A stretch of 64,000 nt of DNA. Origin: Tenacibaculum aquimarinum. Lineage in GTDB: Bacteria; Bacteroidota; Bacteroidia; Flavobacteriales; Flavobacteriaceae. A program made the position numbers and the translations under genes. The DNA lies in NCBI RefSeq assembly GCF_022478115.1, contig NZ_JAKGSC010000002.1, positions 1-64,000 of the forward strand, in the 5' to 3' direction. Below the pieces are notes generated by a model. The model saw nothing but the letters and a program-made list of their open reading frames with translations. It was not told where the DNA came from and did not search any database. The stretch's first letter is position 1; each line of letters begins with the position of its first letter. Positions 18,793 to 28,623 of the stretch are shown here, piece after piece.

Positions 18793-19485
18793 ATGAGAAT
18801 TTTAGGATTAATACCTGCTCGTGGTGGCTCTAAAGGAGTTCCAAATAAGAACATTAAGTTGTTGGGTGGAAAACCGTTATTACAATACACTTCTGAAGTT
18901 GCTTTAAAATCTAAAAACTTAAAAAATGTTGTCTTAAGTTCAGATAGTGAGTTAATTATTGAAGTAGGGAAAAAGTTAGGTTTAGAAGTTCCCTTTATTA
19001 GACCAACAGATTTAGCAGAAGATAAATCGCCAACTTTACCCGTAATTTTACACGCATTAGAACATTTTGAAAATAAAGGTATTTACTTTGATGCTGTTTG
19101 TTTATTACAAGTTACAAGTCCGTTTAGAACATTAGCGTTTGTGGAAAAAGCAATTGAAACATTTATAGAAAAAGAAACAGATTCGTTAATTTCTGTATTA
19201 GAAATTCCTCATGAATATAATCCGCATTGGGCATTTACAGAAACAAAAGAAGGTAACTTATCAATAGCTACTGGGGATAAAACTATTATTCCTCAAAGAC
19301 AAAAATTACCAAAAGCTTATTATAGAGATGGTAGTATTTATATAACAAAAACATCAGTTTTAAAAGAACAAAATACATTGTTTGGAGACTCAATTTCTTA
19401 TATAGAATCCTCAAAAGAAAATCATGTAAATATTGATACGGTAGAAGATTGGGAAAGAGCAGAAAAAATAGTAAAAAACTTGTAG
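18793..19485 (+). CDS. neuA: CMP-sialic acid synthetase (acylneuraminate cytidylyltransferase)
   Basis: 230 residues from ATG 18793; a TTG at 18781 would add four residues inside neuC. Nucleotide-binding loop LIPARGGSKGVPNKNIKLL, then LLQVTSPFRTL, IPQRQKLPKAYYRDGSIYI and a final NVNIDTVEDW-like segment (HVNIDTVEDWERAE), all typical. It activates the NeuB product as its CMP ester, the donor for a sialyltransferase. No fused phosphatase or acetylesterase domain is present, unlike some bifunctional NeuA proteins. Last of the neuB-neuC-neuA trio. Confidence 0.92.
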   Translation: MRILGLIPARGGSKGVPNKNIKLLGGKPLLQYTSEVALKSKNLKNVVLSSDSELIIEVGKKLGLEVPFIRPTDLAEDKSPTLPVILHALEHFENKGIYFDAVCLLQVTSPFRTLAFVEKAIETFIEKETDSLISVLEIPHEYNPHWAFTETKEGNLSIATGDKTIIPQRQKLPKAYYRDGSIYITKTSVLKEQNTLFGDSISYIESSKENHVNIDTVEDWERAEKIVKNL

Positions 19486-19492
19486 TTACAAT

Positions 19493-20890
19493 ATGAAGAA
19501 AAATAAAACTTTAGGAATTGTAATTACTGATGGAGTAGGTTATAGAAATTTTGTTTTAAGTAATTTTTTAAAAGAAGCATCTTTAACATTTAAACATGTA
19601 ATTGTTTATTCTGGCTTGCCAATACACACTTTTAAGGATGTTTCTCTACCTAATATTACTTTAATCGAACTACCAATTTATAAAGAAACAAATAGCGTTT
19701 GGTTTTTTAGAAAACTTAAGGAAGTTGCTCATATGCAAAAACATAAGTCTTTTTATGGAATTAATAGTAATTTAAGAAGAGGTTATCCTCAAAACAATTC
19801 TAAGAGATCTTTATTAATAAAGTTAGTTTATTTTATAACATCAATATTTAATTCAGAAAAAAATATTTCTTTTTTTGAAAGCCTTCAGTTTTCTTCATTT
19901 AAAAAGTCTTCGAAGTATAAAGAATACGTATCAATTTTAAAAGATAATAAACCAGATATGGTTTTCTTTACACATCAACGACCTCCATTTTTAGCACCAT
20001 TTTTGGTCGCTTCTAAAGAGCTATTAATTAAAACTACATCATTTATATTTTCTTGGGATAATTTAGCTTCAAAAGGAAGAATGTTAGGAGAGTTTGATAA
20101 TTATTTAGTTTGGAGTGATTTAATGAAAGATGAATTATTATATTTTTATCCAAAAACTAAACCTAATAAAGTTGAAGTTGTTGGTACTCCTCAATTTGAA
20201 CCTTATGTTATGGATATTTTTAAGGTTGATAAGAAATCTTTTTTTACGAAGTTTAATTTAGACATAACAAAAAATATTATTTGTTATTCTTGTGCAGATG
20301 CAGGTATTGGTGCTAATGATGAAATTCATATAAGAAGTGTTTATAAATACATTATAAATAATCCAGATAAGAGTTTACAATTACTAATAAGAACATCTCC
20401 AGCCGAAGATGGAAGTAGGTTTAAGCAATTAAAAGAAGATACACCTAAAGCTATTTGGAATTTTCCAAAATGGGAACAAACAAGAGAAGAGCATGTTGAA
20501 AGTTGGTCGCAAAGGTTACCAACAAGAGAAGATGTTATAGATTTAAAATCAATTTTACAGTATTGCTGTTTAAATATTAATATGTGCTCAACAATGAGTT
20601 TAGATTTTATGTTATTTGATAAACCTGTTATTAATACTGTTTTTGGTAATAGTAGTAATGGTTTATATGATGATCAGAAGTTTTTAAATTATGTACATTA
20701 TAAATATGTTATTGACAGTAAGGCAGTAACCATTGCTAAAAATGAAGAAGAGTTACACGAGCAAATTGATGAAGCATTAACTCTAACGGATTTAAGAAAA
20801 AATTATAGAAAAAACCTAATTAACTTAGAGATTGGTAAACCTTTAGAAGGAACAAGTAATAGAATAGTCGAAGCATTAAAATCATTCTAA
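19493..20890 (+). CDS. Unassigned GT-B-like protein next to neuA; candidate sialyltransferase
   Basis: 465 residues with no family I can name. It opens with a Rossmann-like strand (TLGIVITDGVGYRNFVLSNF). The middle has SWDNLASKGRMLGEFDNYLV and KVEVVGTPQFEPYV, and the C-terminal half has ICYSCADAGIGANDE, IRTSPAEDGSRFKQL and MCSTMSLDFMLFDKPVINTVFG. The last segment resembles the donor-site region of CDP-glycerol/polysialyl-type GT-B enzymes. It lies 7 bases after neuA and one base before wecB. A transferase using the CMP sugar is an attractive guess but rests on position. Confidence 0.6.
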   Translation: MKKNKTLGIVITDGVGYRNFVLSNFLKEASLTFKHVIVYSGLPIHTFKDVSLPNITLIELPIYKETNSVWFFRKLKEVAHMQKHKSFYGINSNLRRGYPQNNSKRSLLIKLVYFITSIFNSEKNISFFESLQFSSFKKSSKYKEYVSILKDNKPDMVFFTHQRPPFLAPFLVASKELLIKTTSFIFSWDNLASKGRMLGEFDNYLVWSDLMKDELLYFYPKTKPNKVEVVGTPQFEPYVMDIFKVDKKSFFTKFNLDITKNIICYSCADAGIGANDEIHIRSVYKYIINNPDKSLQLLIRTSPAEDGSRFKQLKEDTPKAIWNFPKWEQTREEHVESWSQRLPTREDVIDLKSILQYCCLNINMCSTMSLDFMLFDKPVINTVFGNSSNGLYDDQKFLNYVHYKYVIDSKAVTIAKNEEELHEQIDEALTLTDLRKNYRKNLINLEIGKPLEGTSNRIVEALKSF

Positions 20891-22000
20891 ATGAAAAAAA
20901 TATTAGTTGTTTTTGGTACACGTCCTGAAGCTATTAAAATGGCTCCTTTAGTAAAAGAACTTAAAAAAGAAAGTTCTTTTACTGTAAAAGTATGTGTAAC
21001 AGCGCAACATAGAGAAATGCTAGATCAAGTATTAAGTTTCTTTAAAATAATACCAGATTTCGATTTAAACTTAATGCAACCCAATCAAAGTCTAAACCAA
21101 TTAAGTGGTAGGATTTTTACTGAAATAGATGTTGTTTTAGAAAATTTTAAACCAGATATTGTTTTAGTACATGGAGATACAACAACTAGTTCTGTTGTTG
21201 CTATGGCTTCTTTTTATAGAGAAATTAAAGTTGGTCATGTAGAAGCCGGATTAAGAACGTATAATAAACAAGCTCCTTTTCCAGAGGAAATAAATAGACA
21301 AATTACCGGTAGAATAGCCGATTTTCATTTTGCGCCAACAGAAGCTTCTGCTCAAAACTTATTATCAGAAAAAGTTTCCGAGAAAGATGTTTTTGTAACA
21401 GGTAATACTGTAATTGATGCCCTTTTATGGGGAATAAAAAACATAAATGAAAGTAATGTTGAAATTGAAAAATTACAGCAAGTAATTAATTCAACAAAAA
21501 AGTTAATTGTTGTTACCGGCCACAGAAGAGAAAGTTTTGGTGATAAATTTCAATCATTTTGTGAAGCTTTAAAAGAGTTATCACAAAGAGAAGATGTTCA
21601 AATTATTTATCCTGTTCACTTAAATCCTAATGTACAAAAGACAGTTCATCAAATTTTAAAAAACAATACAAATGTTCATTTAATTGACCCGCTAAATTAT
21701 GAAGCATTTATTTGGTTACTAAACAAATCGTATCTAATTATTACAGACAGTGGTGGAATACAGGAAGAAGCACCATCATTAAAAAAACCAGTTTTGGTTA
21801 CTAGAAATGTTACAGAAAGGCAAGAAGCGGTAGAAAGTGGTGTCGTAAAGTTAGTTGGTACTTCTAAAGAAGTAATAGTTACCCAAGCTGTAAAATTATT
21901 AGAGAATAAGGAGATTTATTCTAAGATGATATCAAAAGAAAATCCTTACGGAAACGGAACAGCTTCATCTAAAATAGTAGAAATTTTAAAATCATTTTAA
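20891..22000 (+). CDS. wecB: UDP-N-acetylglucosamine 2-epimerase (non-hydrolysing)
   Basis: 369 residues with the classic pattern: VVFGTRPEAIKMAPLVKEL, LVHGDTTTSSVVAMASF, HVEAGLRTYNKQAPFPEE, VTGHRRESFG and DSGGIQEEAP. It interconverts UDP-GlcNAc and UDP-ManNAc. It differs from the hydrolysing neighbour at 17628, so the locus has both enzyme types. No UDP-ManNAc dehydrogenase is seen here, so UDP-ManNAc itself may be a donor. Confidence 0.93.
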   Translation: MKKILVVFGTRPEAIKMAPLVKELKKESSFTVKVCVTAQHREMLDQVLSFFKIIPDFDLNLMQPNQSLNQLSGRIFTEIDVVLENFKPDIVLVHGDTTTSSVVAMASFYREIKVGHVEAGLRTYNKQAPFPEEINRQITGRIADFHFAPTEASAQNLLSEKVSEKDVFVTGNTVIDALLWGIKNINESNVEIEKLQQVINSTKKLIVVTGHRRESFGDKFQSFCEALKELSQREDVQIIYPVHLNPNVQKTVHQILKNNTNVHLIDPLNYEAFIWLLNKSYLIITDSGGIQEEAPSLKKPVLVTRNVTERQEAVESGVVKLVGTSKEVIVTQAVKLLENKEIYSKMISKENPYGNGTASSKIVEILKSF

Positions 22001-23071
22001 GTGAAAATAGCAATTATTTGTAATTACGTACTTAAGCCCAATAGAATTGGAGGGATGGATCGTTTCTATAAGTTATTTAATAAAAAATGTTTAGAGGTTA
22101 ATCATCAAGTTGATTGGTATTTCTCTCATTATGAAGAGTTTAATTTTTATCAAGGATTGTCTATTATTTCTTCTGAAGGGACTTCTGTTGAACAAAAGTT
22201 TATAGATTCTTCAAAAGAAAAAAACATAAACTATGATGTGATAATTACACATTTTACGCAACTTTGTACTAAGTATTATAAACAATTTAAAGAATTACAC
22301 CCTAATTCTTATACAATTGCTGTGGACCACAATGCAAGACCTTTAAAAGGGTATTCGTTAAAGAAAAGTATAAAGAAACGCATTGACGGTCTTTTGTATT
22401 CAAAGTATATTAATCAATTTATTGGAGTCTCTAAATACACTTTTCATCATATTTTAAAAGATTACGGAAAAAATCTCAAACAAAAAACTCAGGTTATTTA
22501 TAACGGAATAGATACTACAGTTTTTAAGAAAAAGGATAAAGACTTAGCACATAATTTTATAGTTGTTGCACATTTAACTTACAATAAAGGAATTCAAGAT
22601 TTATTAAAAGCATTAAGTTTAATAGATAAAAACCTATTAAAAAACACACAGATTGATATTTATGGAGAAGGTCCATTTGAGCATCAATTAAAGACATTGA
22701 CTAATGACTTTCAGTTAGAAAGTATTGTAAATTTTAAAGGAAGTTCTTCTGAATTAAATATTTTATTTGCTAATTATAGTTATATGATTCAGCCAACATA
22801 TATGGAATGTTTTAGCTTGTCTATTTTAGAAAGTTTATCGGCAAATGTTCCTGTTATTGCAACTACAGTTGGTGGTAATTTAGAAGTTTTAAAAGACCAA
22901 GTAAATAGTTATATTTTTAAACCTAAAGATTATACAAAACTTGCAAGTATTTTAACTGCTATTTTATCTGGAAAAGAAAAAATTACGATTGATGTAAGTA
23001 AGCTTATTGAAGATGAGTTTTATATAGAGAAAATGGCTGTAGAACACCTAAAACTTATTCCATGCATATAG
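22001..23071 (+). CDS. Glycosyltransferase family 4
   Basis: 356 residues starting at GTG 22001, directly after the wecB stop. GT-B enzyme with NYVLKPNRIGGMDRF at the N-terminus, VVAHLTYNKGIQDLLKAL at the start of the donor domain (near 185), IYGEGPFEHQLK and the E-x7-E region ECFSLSILESLSANVPVIAT (near 270). Donor and linkage unknown. Its end overlaps the next gene by 10 bases. Confidence 0.87.
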   Translation: MKIAIICNYVLKPNRIGGMDRFYKLFNKKCLEVNHQVDWYFSHYEEFNFYQGLSIISSEGTSVEQKFIDSSKEKNINYDVIITHFTQLCTKYYKQFKELHPNSYTIAVDHNARPLKGYSLKKSIKKRIDGLLYSKYINQFIGVSKYTFHHILKDYGKNLKQKTQVIYNGIDTTVFKKKDKDLAHNFIVVAHLTYNKGIQDLLKALSLIDKNLLKNTQIDIYGEGPFEHQLKTLTNDFQLESIVNFKGSSSELNILFANYSYMIQPTYMECFSLSILESLSANVPVIATTVGGNLEVLKDQVNSYIFKPKDYTKLASILTAILSGKEKITIDVSKLIEDEFYIEKMAVEHLKLIPCI

Positions 23072-24195
23072 GTTTTATTACACCAGAATATCAATATAAA
23101 GACAACCCAAAAGCTATTGGTGGTATTGGTACGTTTACCAAAAGTTTGGCAGAACAATTGGTCTTAAATAAGCATACGGTTTCCATTTTCTTGTACAGCC
23201 AAAATGAAACAAAATCTTTTAAAGAAAATGGAATTACTGTTTATCTAATAGCACAAAAGAAGTTTCCTTTTTTAACCTGGTTAACTAATAGAAAACATAC
23301 TCAAAATTATATTAATAAAATTGTAGCGGATAATAATATTGATGTTCTTGAAGCGTCTGATTGGACAGGTTTTACAGCTTTTATGAAGTTTAATATTCCT
23401 TTAGTTTTAAGGCTTCATGGATCTGACACTTATTTCTGTAATTTAGATAACAGAAAAGTAAAGTTCAAAAATTTTTATTTTGAAAAAAAGGCTTTAAAAG
23501 GAGCTGATAAGATTGTTGGTGTAAGTCAGTTTGTTGCTGAAAAAACAAAAGAATTATTCAATATAAAAAAGGAAATAAAAGTTATTCATAATGCTATGGA
23601 TACAGCCTTTTTTACGCCAAATCATCAAAATATTCAAAAGAAGACATTGTTATATTTCGGAACAATTATTCGTAAAAAAGGTGTTTTAGAAATTGCCAAT
23701 GTTTTTAATAAATTGGTTGCTCAAGACTCAGAAATACAATTAACTTTTTTAGGAAGAGATACTGTTGATATTTTAAAAAAAGAGTCTACTCTAAAACTTT
23801 TTAAAACGGAGTTATCAGAAAAAGCAAAAAAGAATTTTAGGTATATAAGTTCTGTTCCTTATTATGAAGTAAAAAAATACATTAACCAGTCAGAAATTAT
23901 AGTTTTACCAAGTTTTGCTGAAGCTTTTCCAATGACTTGGTTAGAAGCAATGGCTTTAGAAAAAAAACTAATAACTTCTAATATTGGTTGGGCAAAAGAA
24001 TTGATGATTAACGGTGAAACTGGTTTTATGGTTGATCCAAAAAATCATAATGAATTTGTAGATAAGATATTGAGTTTATTGAATGATACTAATTCTAAAT
24101 TAATGGAAATAAACGCTAGAAAAAGAATAATAAGGACGTTCAATTTGGTAGACAAAACAAGAGAAAATATTGATTTTTACAAAGAACTAATTTAA
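23062..24195 (+). CDS. Glycosyltransferase family 4
   Basis: 377 residues. N-terminal glycine-rich loop IGGIGTFTKSLAEQL, acceptor-domain LRLHGSDTYFCNLDN, donor domain starting with LLYFGTIIRKKGVLEIA and the E-x7-E region SFAEAFPMTWLEAMALEKK. It resembles teichoic/exopolysaccharide retaining transferases. It ends exactly where the next gene begins. Confidence 0.88.
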   Translation: MHIGFITPEYQYKDNPKAIGGIGTFTKSLAEQLVLNKHTVSIFLYSQNETKSFKENGITVYLIAQKKFPFLTWLTNRKHTQNYINKIVADNNIDVLEASDWTGFTAFMKFNIPLVLRLHGSDTYFCNLDNRKVKFKNFYFEKKALKGADKIVGVSQFVAEKTKELFNIKKEIKVIHNAMDTAFFTPNHQNIQKKTLLYFGTIIRKKGVLEIANVFNKLVAQDSEIQLTFLGRDTVDILKKESTLKLFKTELSEKAKKNFRYISSVPYYEVKKYINQSEIIVLPSFAEAFPMTWLEAMALEKKLITSNIGWAKELMINGETGFMVDPKNHNEFVDKILSLLNDTNSKLMEINARKRIIRTFNLVDKTRENIDFYKELI

Positions 24196-25749
24196 ATGAT
24201 AATTATATATCATCATAAAAATAAGGTTAAAGAGATTCTAGATTTAGAATCGAATACTACAATTTCTGTTGTAACCGAAAGTATTGTGGAAACTATGTTT
24301 TTATTAAGTGATTTACATACAAATAAATTTATTATTTGGTGTAATTACGAATTGAAGACCAACTTAAATGTAGCAATTTTAAACACTGTTTTTCACCATA
24401 ATTTAATAATGGCTTCTTATGCAGTTTCTGATGTAGTTTTTAATTCTAAAATAGGTTATGTTGAGCAAAGTGTTTTTATCAATGTTAAAAATAATGTGCG
24501 TTTTTCAACTTGGTTTATGTCTACCAATGTTGGTGGGATTAACAGTTCAGTACTTAATAAATATAAGGATTTAAGAAATTATAAATCATTTAAACTATTT
24601 TTAAATGTTATAGCAAAACAAGGAATTCAAAAAGGATTAATTTGTTCTTCTGAACCTAAATTATTAATTAATAAAAATCAAAAAACAGCAAACGATTTAT
24701 CAGAAAAAGTTACACTTAAAGAATTGTTTTCTTTTGTTAAAAGTAGTTATAAAACAAGATGGTTGTTTTTACTTTTTTTTAACTTGGTAGTGTATGAGAA
24801 AATATTTCCAATTGTTTCATTTGTATCAAGTTTTTTTATCAAATTAAAGATACAAAAACTATTAAGTTTCGATGATATAAAAGTTCAATCTATTAAAGAA
24901 GAAATAAAAAAGGAAGCTTTTTCAGTAGATGTTTTAATTCCAACTTTAGGAAGAGAAAAATATTTGAAAGATGTTTTGTTAGATTTAAATAAGCAAACAT
25001 TTTTACCTGAAAAAGTTATTATCATTGAACAAAATCCTGATACAACAGCAGTTTCTAGTTTAGATTATTTAAAGGATAAGTGGAATTTTGAAATAGATCA
25101 TACGTTTATTCATCAATTAGGAGCTTGTAATGCACGTAATATTGGATTGTCTAAGGTAAACTCTAATTTTGTGTTTTTTGCAGATGATGATATTCGTTTT
25201 AAAAATGATGTCCTTGAAGAATCATTTAAAGAATTTAACCAGTTTCAATCAGAAGCAATTGTGTTTTCATGTTTGCAGAAAGGACAAAATCCAGAATTTT
25301 TAACAACAACTTTAGCAACAACGTTTGGTTCAGGAACAAGTCTTGTAAAATCTTCTTTTGTTAAAAAGTGTAGTTTTAAAACTGAACATGAATTAGGTTA
25401 TGGAGAAGATGCTGATTTTGGTATGCAATTACGTAATTTAGGAGTAACTATTTTATCAGTGCCAACAATACAACTATTACATTTAAAAGCACCAGTTGGA
25501 GGCTTTAGACATAAACCAATTTTAGCTTGGGAATGTGATCAACCTAAACCATCTCCAACAATAATGGCACATCATTTTAAACATTATACTAAACAGCAAT
25601 TGTTGGGTTATAAAACAAATCTGTTTATTAAATTTTATAGATCAAAGTCGCAGTTAATTAAAAACCCAATAACCTATTTTTATTCAATGAAAAAAAGGTG
25701 GAATTTAAGTGTTAATTGGGCTCAAAAACTATTAAAGAATGAAGTTTAG
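24196..25749 (+). CDS. Glycosyltransferase family 2 with an unusual N-terminal extension
   Basis: 517 residues. The GT2 domain occupies about 235-450 (VDVLIPTLGREKYLKDVL, IIEQNPDT, the metal-binding FADDDIRFKND and GYGEDADFGMQLRNLG). The first 230 residues have no family I recognise. They include a hydrophobic segment about 195-215 (WLFLLFFNLVVYEKIFPIV), so the protein may be membrane-bound. The extension might be a second, degenerate catalytic or acceptor-binding domain. It overlaps the next gene by 11 bases. Confidence 0.78.
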   Translation: MIIIYHHKNKVKEILDLESNTTISVVTESIVETMFLLSDLHTNKFIIWCNYELKTNLNVAILNTVFHHNLIMASYAVSDVVFNSKIGYVEQSVFINVKNNVRFSTWFMSTNVGGINSSVLNKYKDLRNYKSFKLFLNVIAKQGIQKGLICSSEPKLLINKNQKTANDLSEKVTLKELFSFVKSSYKTRWLFLLFFNLVVYEKIFPIVSFVSSFFIKLKIQKLLSFDDIKVQSIKEEIKKEAFSVDVLIPTLGREKYLKDVLLDLNKQTFLPEKVIIIEQNPDTTAVSSLDYLKDKWNFEIDHTFIHQLGACNARNIGLSKVNSNFVFFADDDIRFKNDVLEESFKEFNQFQSEAIVFSCLQKGQNPEFLTTTLATTFGSGTSLVKSSFVKKCSFKTEHELGYGEDADFGMQLRNLGVTILSVPTIQLLHLKAPVGGFRHKPILAWECDQPKPSPTIMAHHFKHYTKQQLLGYKTNLFIKFYRSKSQLIKNPITYFYSMKKRWNLSVNWAQKLLKNEV

Positions 25750-26734
25750 TTTAATAGTTTGTACATATATGCGCCCAAAAGCAATTATAACATTACTAAA
25801 CTCAGTAAAGGAACAAACCTTATATCCTAATGAGATAATTATTGTAGATGGTTCTATTAATAAAGATACGCAACATTTATTTTTAAGTAAAATATTTAAA
25901 AATATCAGGTATTTTTTAATTGAAGAAAAGCATAGAGGATTAACAAATCAACGTAATTTTGGAATATCTAAAGTTGCGAAAGATTCCGAAATTGTTTGTT
26001 TTTTAGATGATGATATTGTTTTAGAAAAAGATTATTTTGAAAAACTTCTTAAAACTTATATTGATAAACCAGAAGCTTTAGCAGTTTGCGGTTATATTAC
26101 TAATGAAGTTAAGTGGAGTAGAAGCAGTAATAAAAAGTTAAAAAATAAATTTATATACGATGGATGGTTTCGTAAAGAGCCATTTAGATTCAGAATTCGT
26201 AAAATGTTAGGTTTAATAGATAATACTAAACCAGGTTTTATGCCTTTAGCAGCAAATGGACGTTATGGAAATTTTCTTCCTCCTTCAGGAAAAACATATG
26301 AAGTAGAACAAATGATGGGAGGAATTACTTCCTACAAAAAAGATATATTTAAAAAAATATCGTTTTCAAGTTATTTTGAAGGTTATGGCTTGTATGAAGA
26401 TTCAGATTTTACACTTCGACTTTCTAAAATCGGAAAAATATACATTAATACAAATGCTAAATTAGCGCATTATCATGCAGAAGAAGGAAGGCCCAATAAA
26501 TTTAAATATGGTAAAATGGTTTTGAGAAACGGTTGGTATGTTTGGCGCATAAAATATGCAAACCCTTCTTTTAAATCTAGAATTAAATGGAATGCAACAG
26601 CTTTACTTTTAACTTTAATAAGAGCAACTAATATTTTAACAGAACCAAATAAAAAGGAAGCATTAACAGAAACTTTAGGAAGAATCTCTGGTTGGTTTTC
26701 TTTACTATTTAATAAGCCCAAAATAGAACATTAG
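25739..26734 (+). CDS. Glycosyltransferase family 2
   Basis: 331 residues: FSLIVCTYMRPKAIITLLNS, IIVDGSINKDT, metal-binding CFLDDDIVLEKDYF (near 88) and EGYGLYEDSDFTLRL (near 220). The domain between them is larger than in simple GT2 enzymes and contains a Gly-rich loop (ANGRYGNFLPPSGKTYE). The C-terminal part contains an amphipathic helix. Donor unknown. The stop is directly followed by the FkbM gene. Confidence 0.87.
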   Translation: MKFSLIVCTYMRPKAIITLLNSVKEQTLYPNEIIIVDGSINKDTQHLFLSKIFKNIRYFLIEEKHRGLTNQRNFGISKVAKDSEIVCFLDDDIVLEKDYFEKLLKTYIDKPEALAVCGYITNEVKWSRSSNKKLKNKFIYDGWFRKEPFRFRIRKMLGLIDNTKPGFMPLAANGRYGNFLPPSGKTYEVEQMMGGITSYKKDIFKKISFSSYFEGYGLYEDSDFTLRLSKIGKIYINTNAKLAHYHAEEGRPNKFKYGKMVLRNGWYVWRIKYANPSFKSRIKWNATALLLTLIRATNILTEPNKKEALTETLGRISGWFSLLFNKPKIEH

Positions 26735-27502
26735 ATGATAAAAAATATATATAATATTTTGCCTAAGTCTTTAAAAGAAAGCTCGAAAGAGATTTATTAT
26801 AATTTATTTACCCAAGAAAAATTTAGTAGAACTAAGGATATTTATAATACTCTTTTTAAAAATGGCATTACACTACATTCTAAAAAACCAATGTATTTTA
26901 TTGTAAATGATATTCATAAATATGAAGAGTTTTATACTATAAAAGAAGGTGATGTAGTAATAGATGCAGGTGCAAATGAAGGATATTTATCAATTTATTA
27001 TTCAAAGAAAGTAAAAGAGAATGGTGCTGTTTTTGCGTTCGAACCAGATTCTATTAATATTTTGGAAATGAATAATAATATTCAATTGAACGCAAAAACA
27101 AATAATATCTCAATTTTTAAAGATTTATTGTGGAATATTAATACTGAGCTAGACTTTTTTGAAGCTGGTAATGTTGCTTCTTCAGTTCATATAAAAGTAG
27201 ATGGAGCAAAAAAGGTAAAACGAAACGCAATTACCTTAAATACTTTTGCTAAAAATGAAAATTTAAAGAGATTAGACTTTATTAAAATGGATATTGAAGG
27301 AGCTGAGATTGAAGCTCTTGATGGTTGCGTTGATGTAATAAAAAAGTATAAGCCTAATTTTGCTATTGCAAGTTACCATATTGTAAATGAGGAATATACT
27401 TATAAGAAGGTCGAGGAGTTTTTTTCTGAAGTATCATACCCATTTAAAACTGTGTTTTATAAAGATGGAGAAATAATAACATTTGCAGGAGAAAATTTAT
27501 AA
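26735..27502 (+). CDS. FkbM family methyltransferase
   Basis: 255 residues. SAM-binding VVIDAGANEGYLSIYY (near 75), FAFEPDSINILEMNNN and the FkbM signature KMDIEGAEIEAL (near 187). FkbM enzymes O-methylate hydroxyls; in polysaccharide loci they modify sugars. It overlaps the next gene by one base. It is the second methyltransferase here and an alternative candidate for an end-capping enzyme. Confidence 0.87.
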   Translation: MIKNIYNILPKSLKESSKEIYYNLFTQEKFSRTKDIYNTLFKNGITLHSKKPMYFIVNDIHKYEEFYTIKEGDVVIDAGANEGYLSIYYSKKVKENGAVFAFEPDSINILEMNNNIQLNAKTNNISIFKDLLWNINTELDFFEAGNVASSVHIKVDGAKKVKRNAITLNTFAKNENLKRLDFIKMDIEGAEIEALDGCVDVIKKYKPNFAIASYHIVNEEYTYKKVEEFFSEVSYPFKTVFYKDGEIITFAGENL

Positions 27503-28623
27503 TGAAGTTTGCCATAATCACACATGTTTTACATAAAAAGCAAAATCAAGAACATTTTGCTTATGAACCTTATGTTCGAGAAATGAACTTATGGGGAGAA
27601 CATGTAGATGAATTTATTTTATTAGCACCAAAAACATTGGCTGAAATTAACCCAATTGAGGTTGCTTACAAACACCCAAAAGTTAAATTTATTGAGATAC
27701 CTGCTTTTAATATTACTTCATTAAAAAATATTATTAAATCAATTTTTATAGTCCCTATAATAGTTTGGAGAATTTTTTCTGTTATTAATAAAGCAGACCA
27801 TATTCATTTAAGATGTCCAGGAAATATAGGTTTATTAGGGTGTTTTGTTCAAATATTTTTCCCAAATAAACCTAAAACAACAAAATACGCAGGTAATTGG
27901 GATCCTAAAAGTAAACAACCTTTAAGTTATCGTCTTCAAAAATGGATGCTATCAAATACTTTTTTAACTAGAAACTGTAAAGTTTTGGTGTATGGAGAAT
28001 GGGAAAATCAATCAAAAAATATAGTTCCTTTTTTTACAGCTTCCTATAATGAAAGTGAGATAGTAGAAATTCAAGAGAAAAACTTGAATAATGAAATTAA
28101 CTTTATGTATGTTGGTGCATTTAGTAAAGGGAAACAACCACTGTTAAGTGTAAAAGCAGTTGAAAAATTAAAAAGCGAAGGGTTTAATGTTAAACTAAAC
28201 ATGTATGGCTTTGGAGATGAATTTACTACTGTAAAAGAATACATTGTAAACAAATCGCTTACTAATACAGTTTTTTTACATGGAAATAAATCTAAAGAAG
28301 ATGTAAAACAAGCCTATAAAAAAGCACACTTCCTTCTTTTTATATCAAAATCTGAAGGTTGGCCAAAAGTAGTTGCAGAAGCTATGTTTTTTGGTTGCTT
28401 ACCAGTTTCATCTGCGGTTTCTTGTGTGCCTTTTATGCTAGATTATGGAAATAGAGGTATTTTAGTTGAAAGCGACGTAAATTTAATAGTTTCAAAAATT
28501 AAAGAATTAGTAAAGAACCAAACAACATATCAATTTAAAGTTGAAGAAGCAAAAAAATGGTCTCAAAAATATACTTTAGAAAAGTTTTCTAATAGTATTC
28601 AGAAATTATTACTGGATGAATAA
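27502..28623 (+). CDS. Glycosyltransferase family 4 (GT-B)
   Basis: 373 residues. The donor domain begins NFMYVGAFSKGKQPLLSVKAVEKL (split over about 198-222) and the E-x7-E region is SKSEGWPKVVAEAMFFGCLPV (near 275). The N-terminal half is diverged, with HLRCPGNIGLLGC and TTKYAGNWDPKSKQPLSYR, the latter found in several flavobacterial transferases. Its end overlaps the start of the next gene by 8 bases. Confidence 0.83.
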   Translation: MKFAIITHVLHKKQNQEHFAYEPYVREMNLWGEHVDEFILLAPKTLAEINPIEVAYKHPKVKFIEIPAFNITSLKNIIKSIFIVPIIVWRIFSVINKADHIHLRCPGNIGLLGCFVQIFFPNKPKTTKYAGNWDPKSKQPLSYRLQKWMLSNTFLTRNCKVLVYGEWENQSKNIVPFFTASYNESEIVEIQEKNLNNEINFMYVGAFSKGKQPLLSVKAVEKLKSEGFNVKLNMYGFGDEFTTVKEYIVNKSLTNTVFLHGNKSKEDVKQAYKKAHFLLFISKSEGWPKVVAEAMFFGCLPVSSAVSCVPFMLDYGNRGILVESDVNLIVSKIKELVKNQTTYQFKVEEAKKWSQKYTLEKFSNSIQKLLLDE

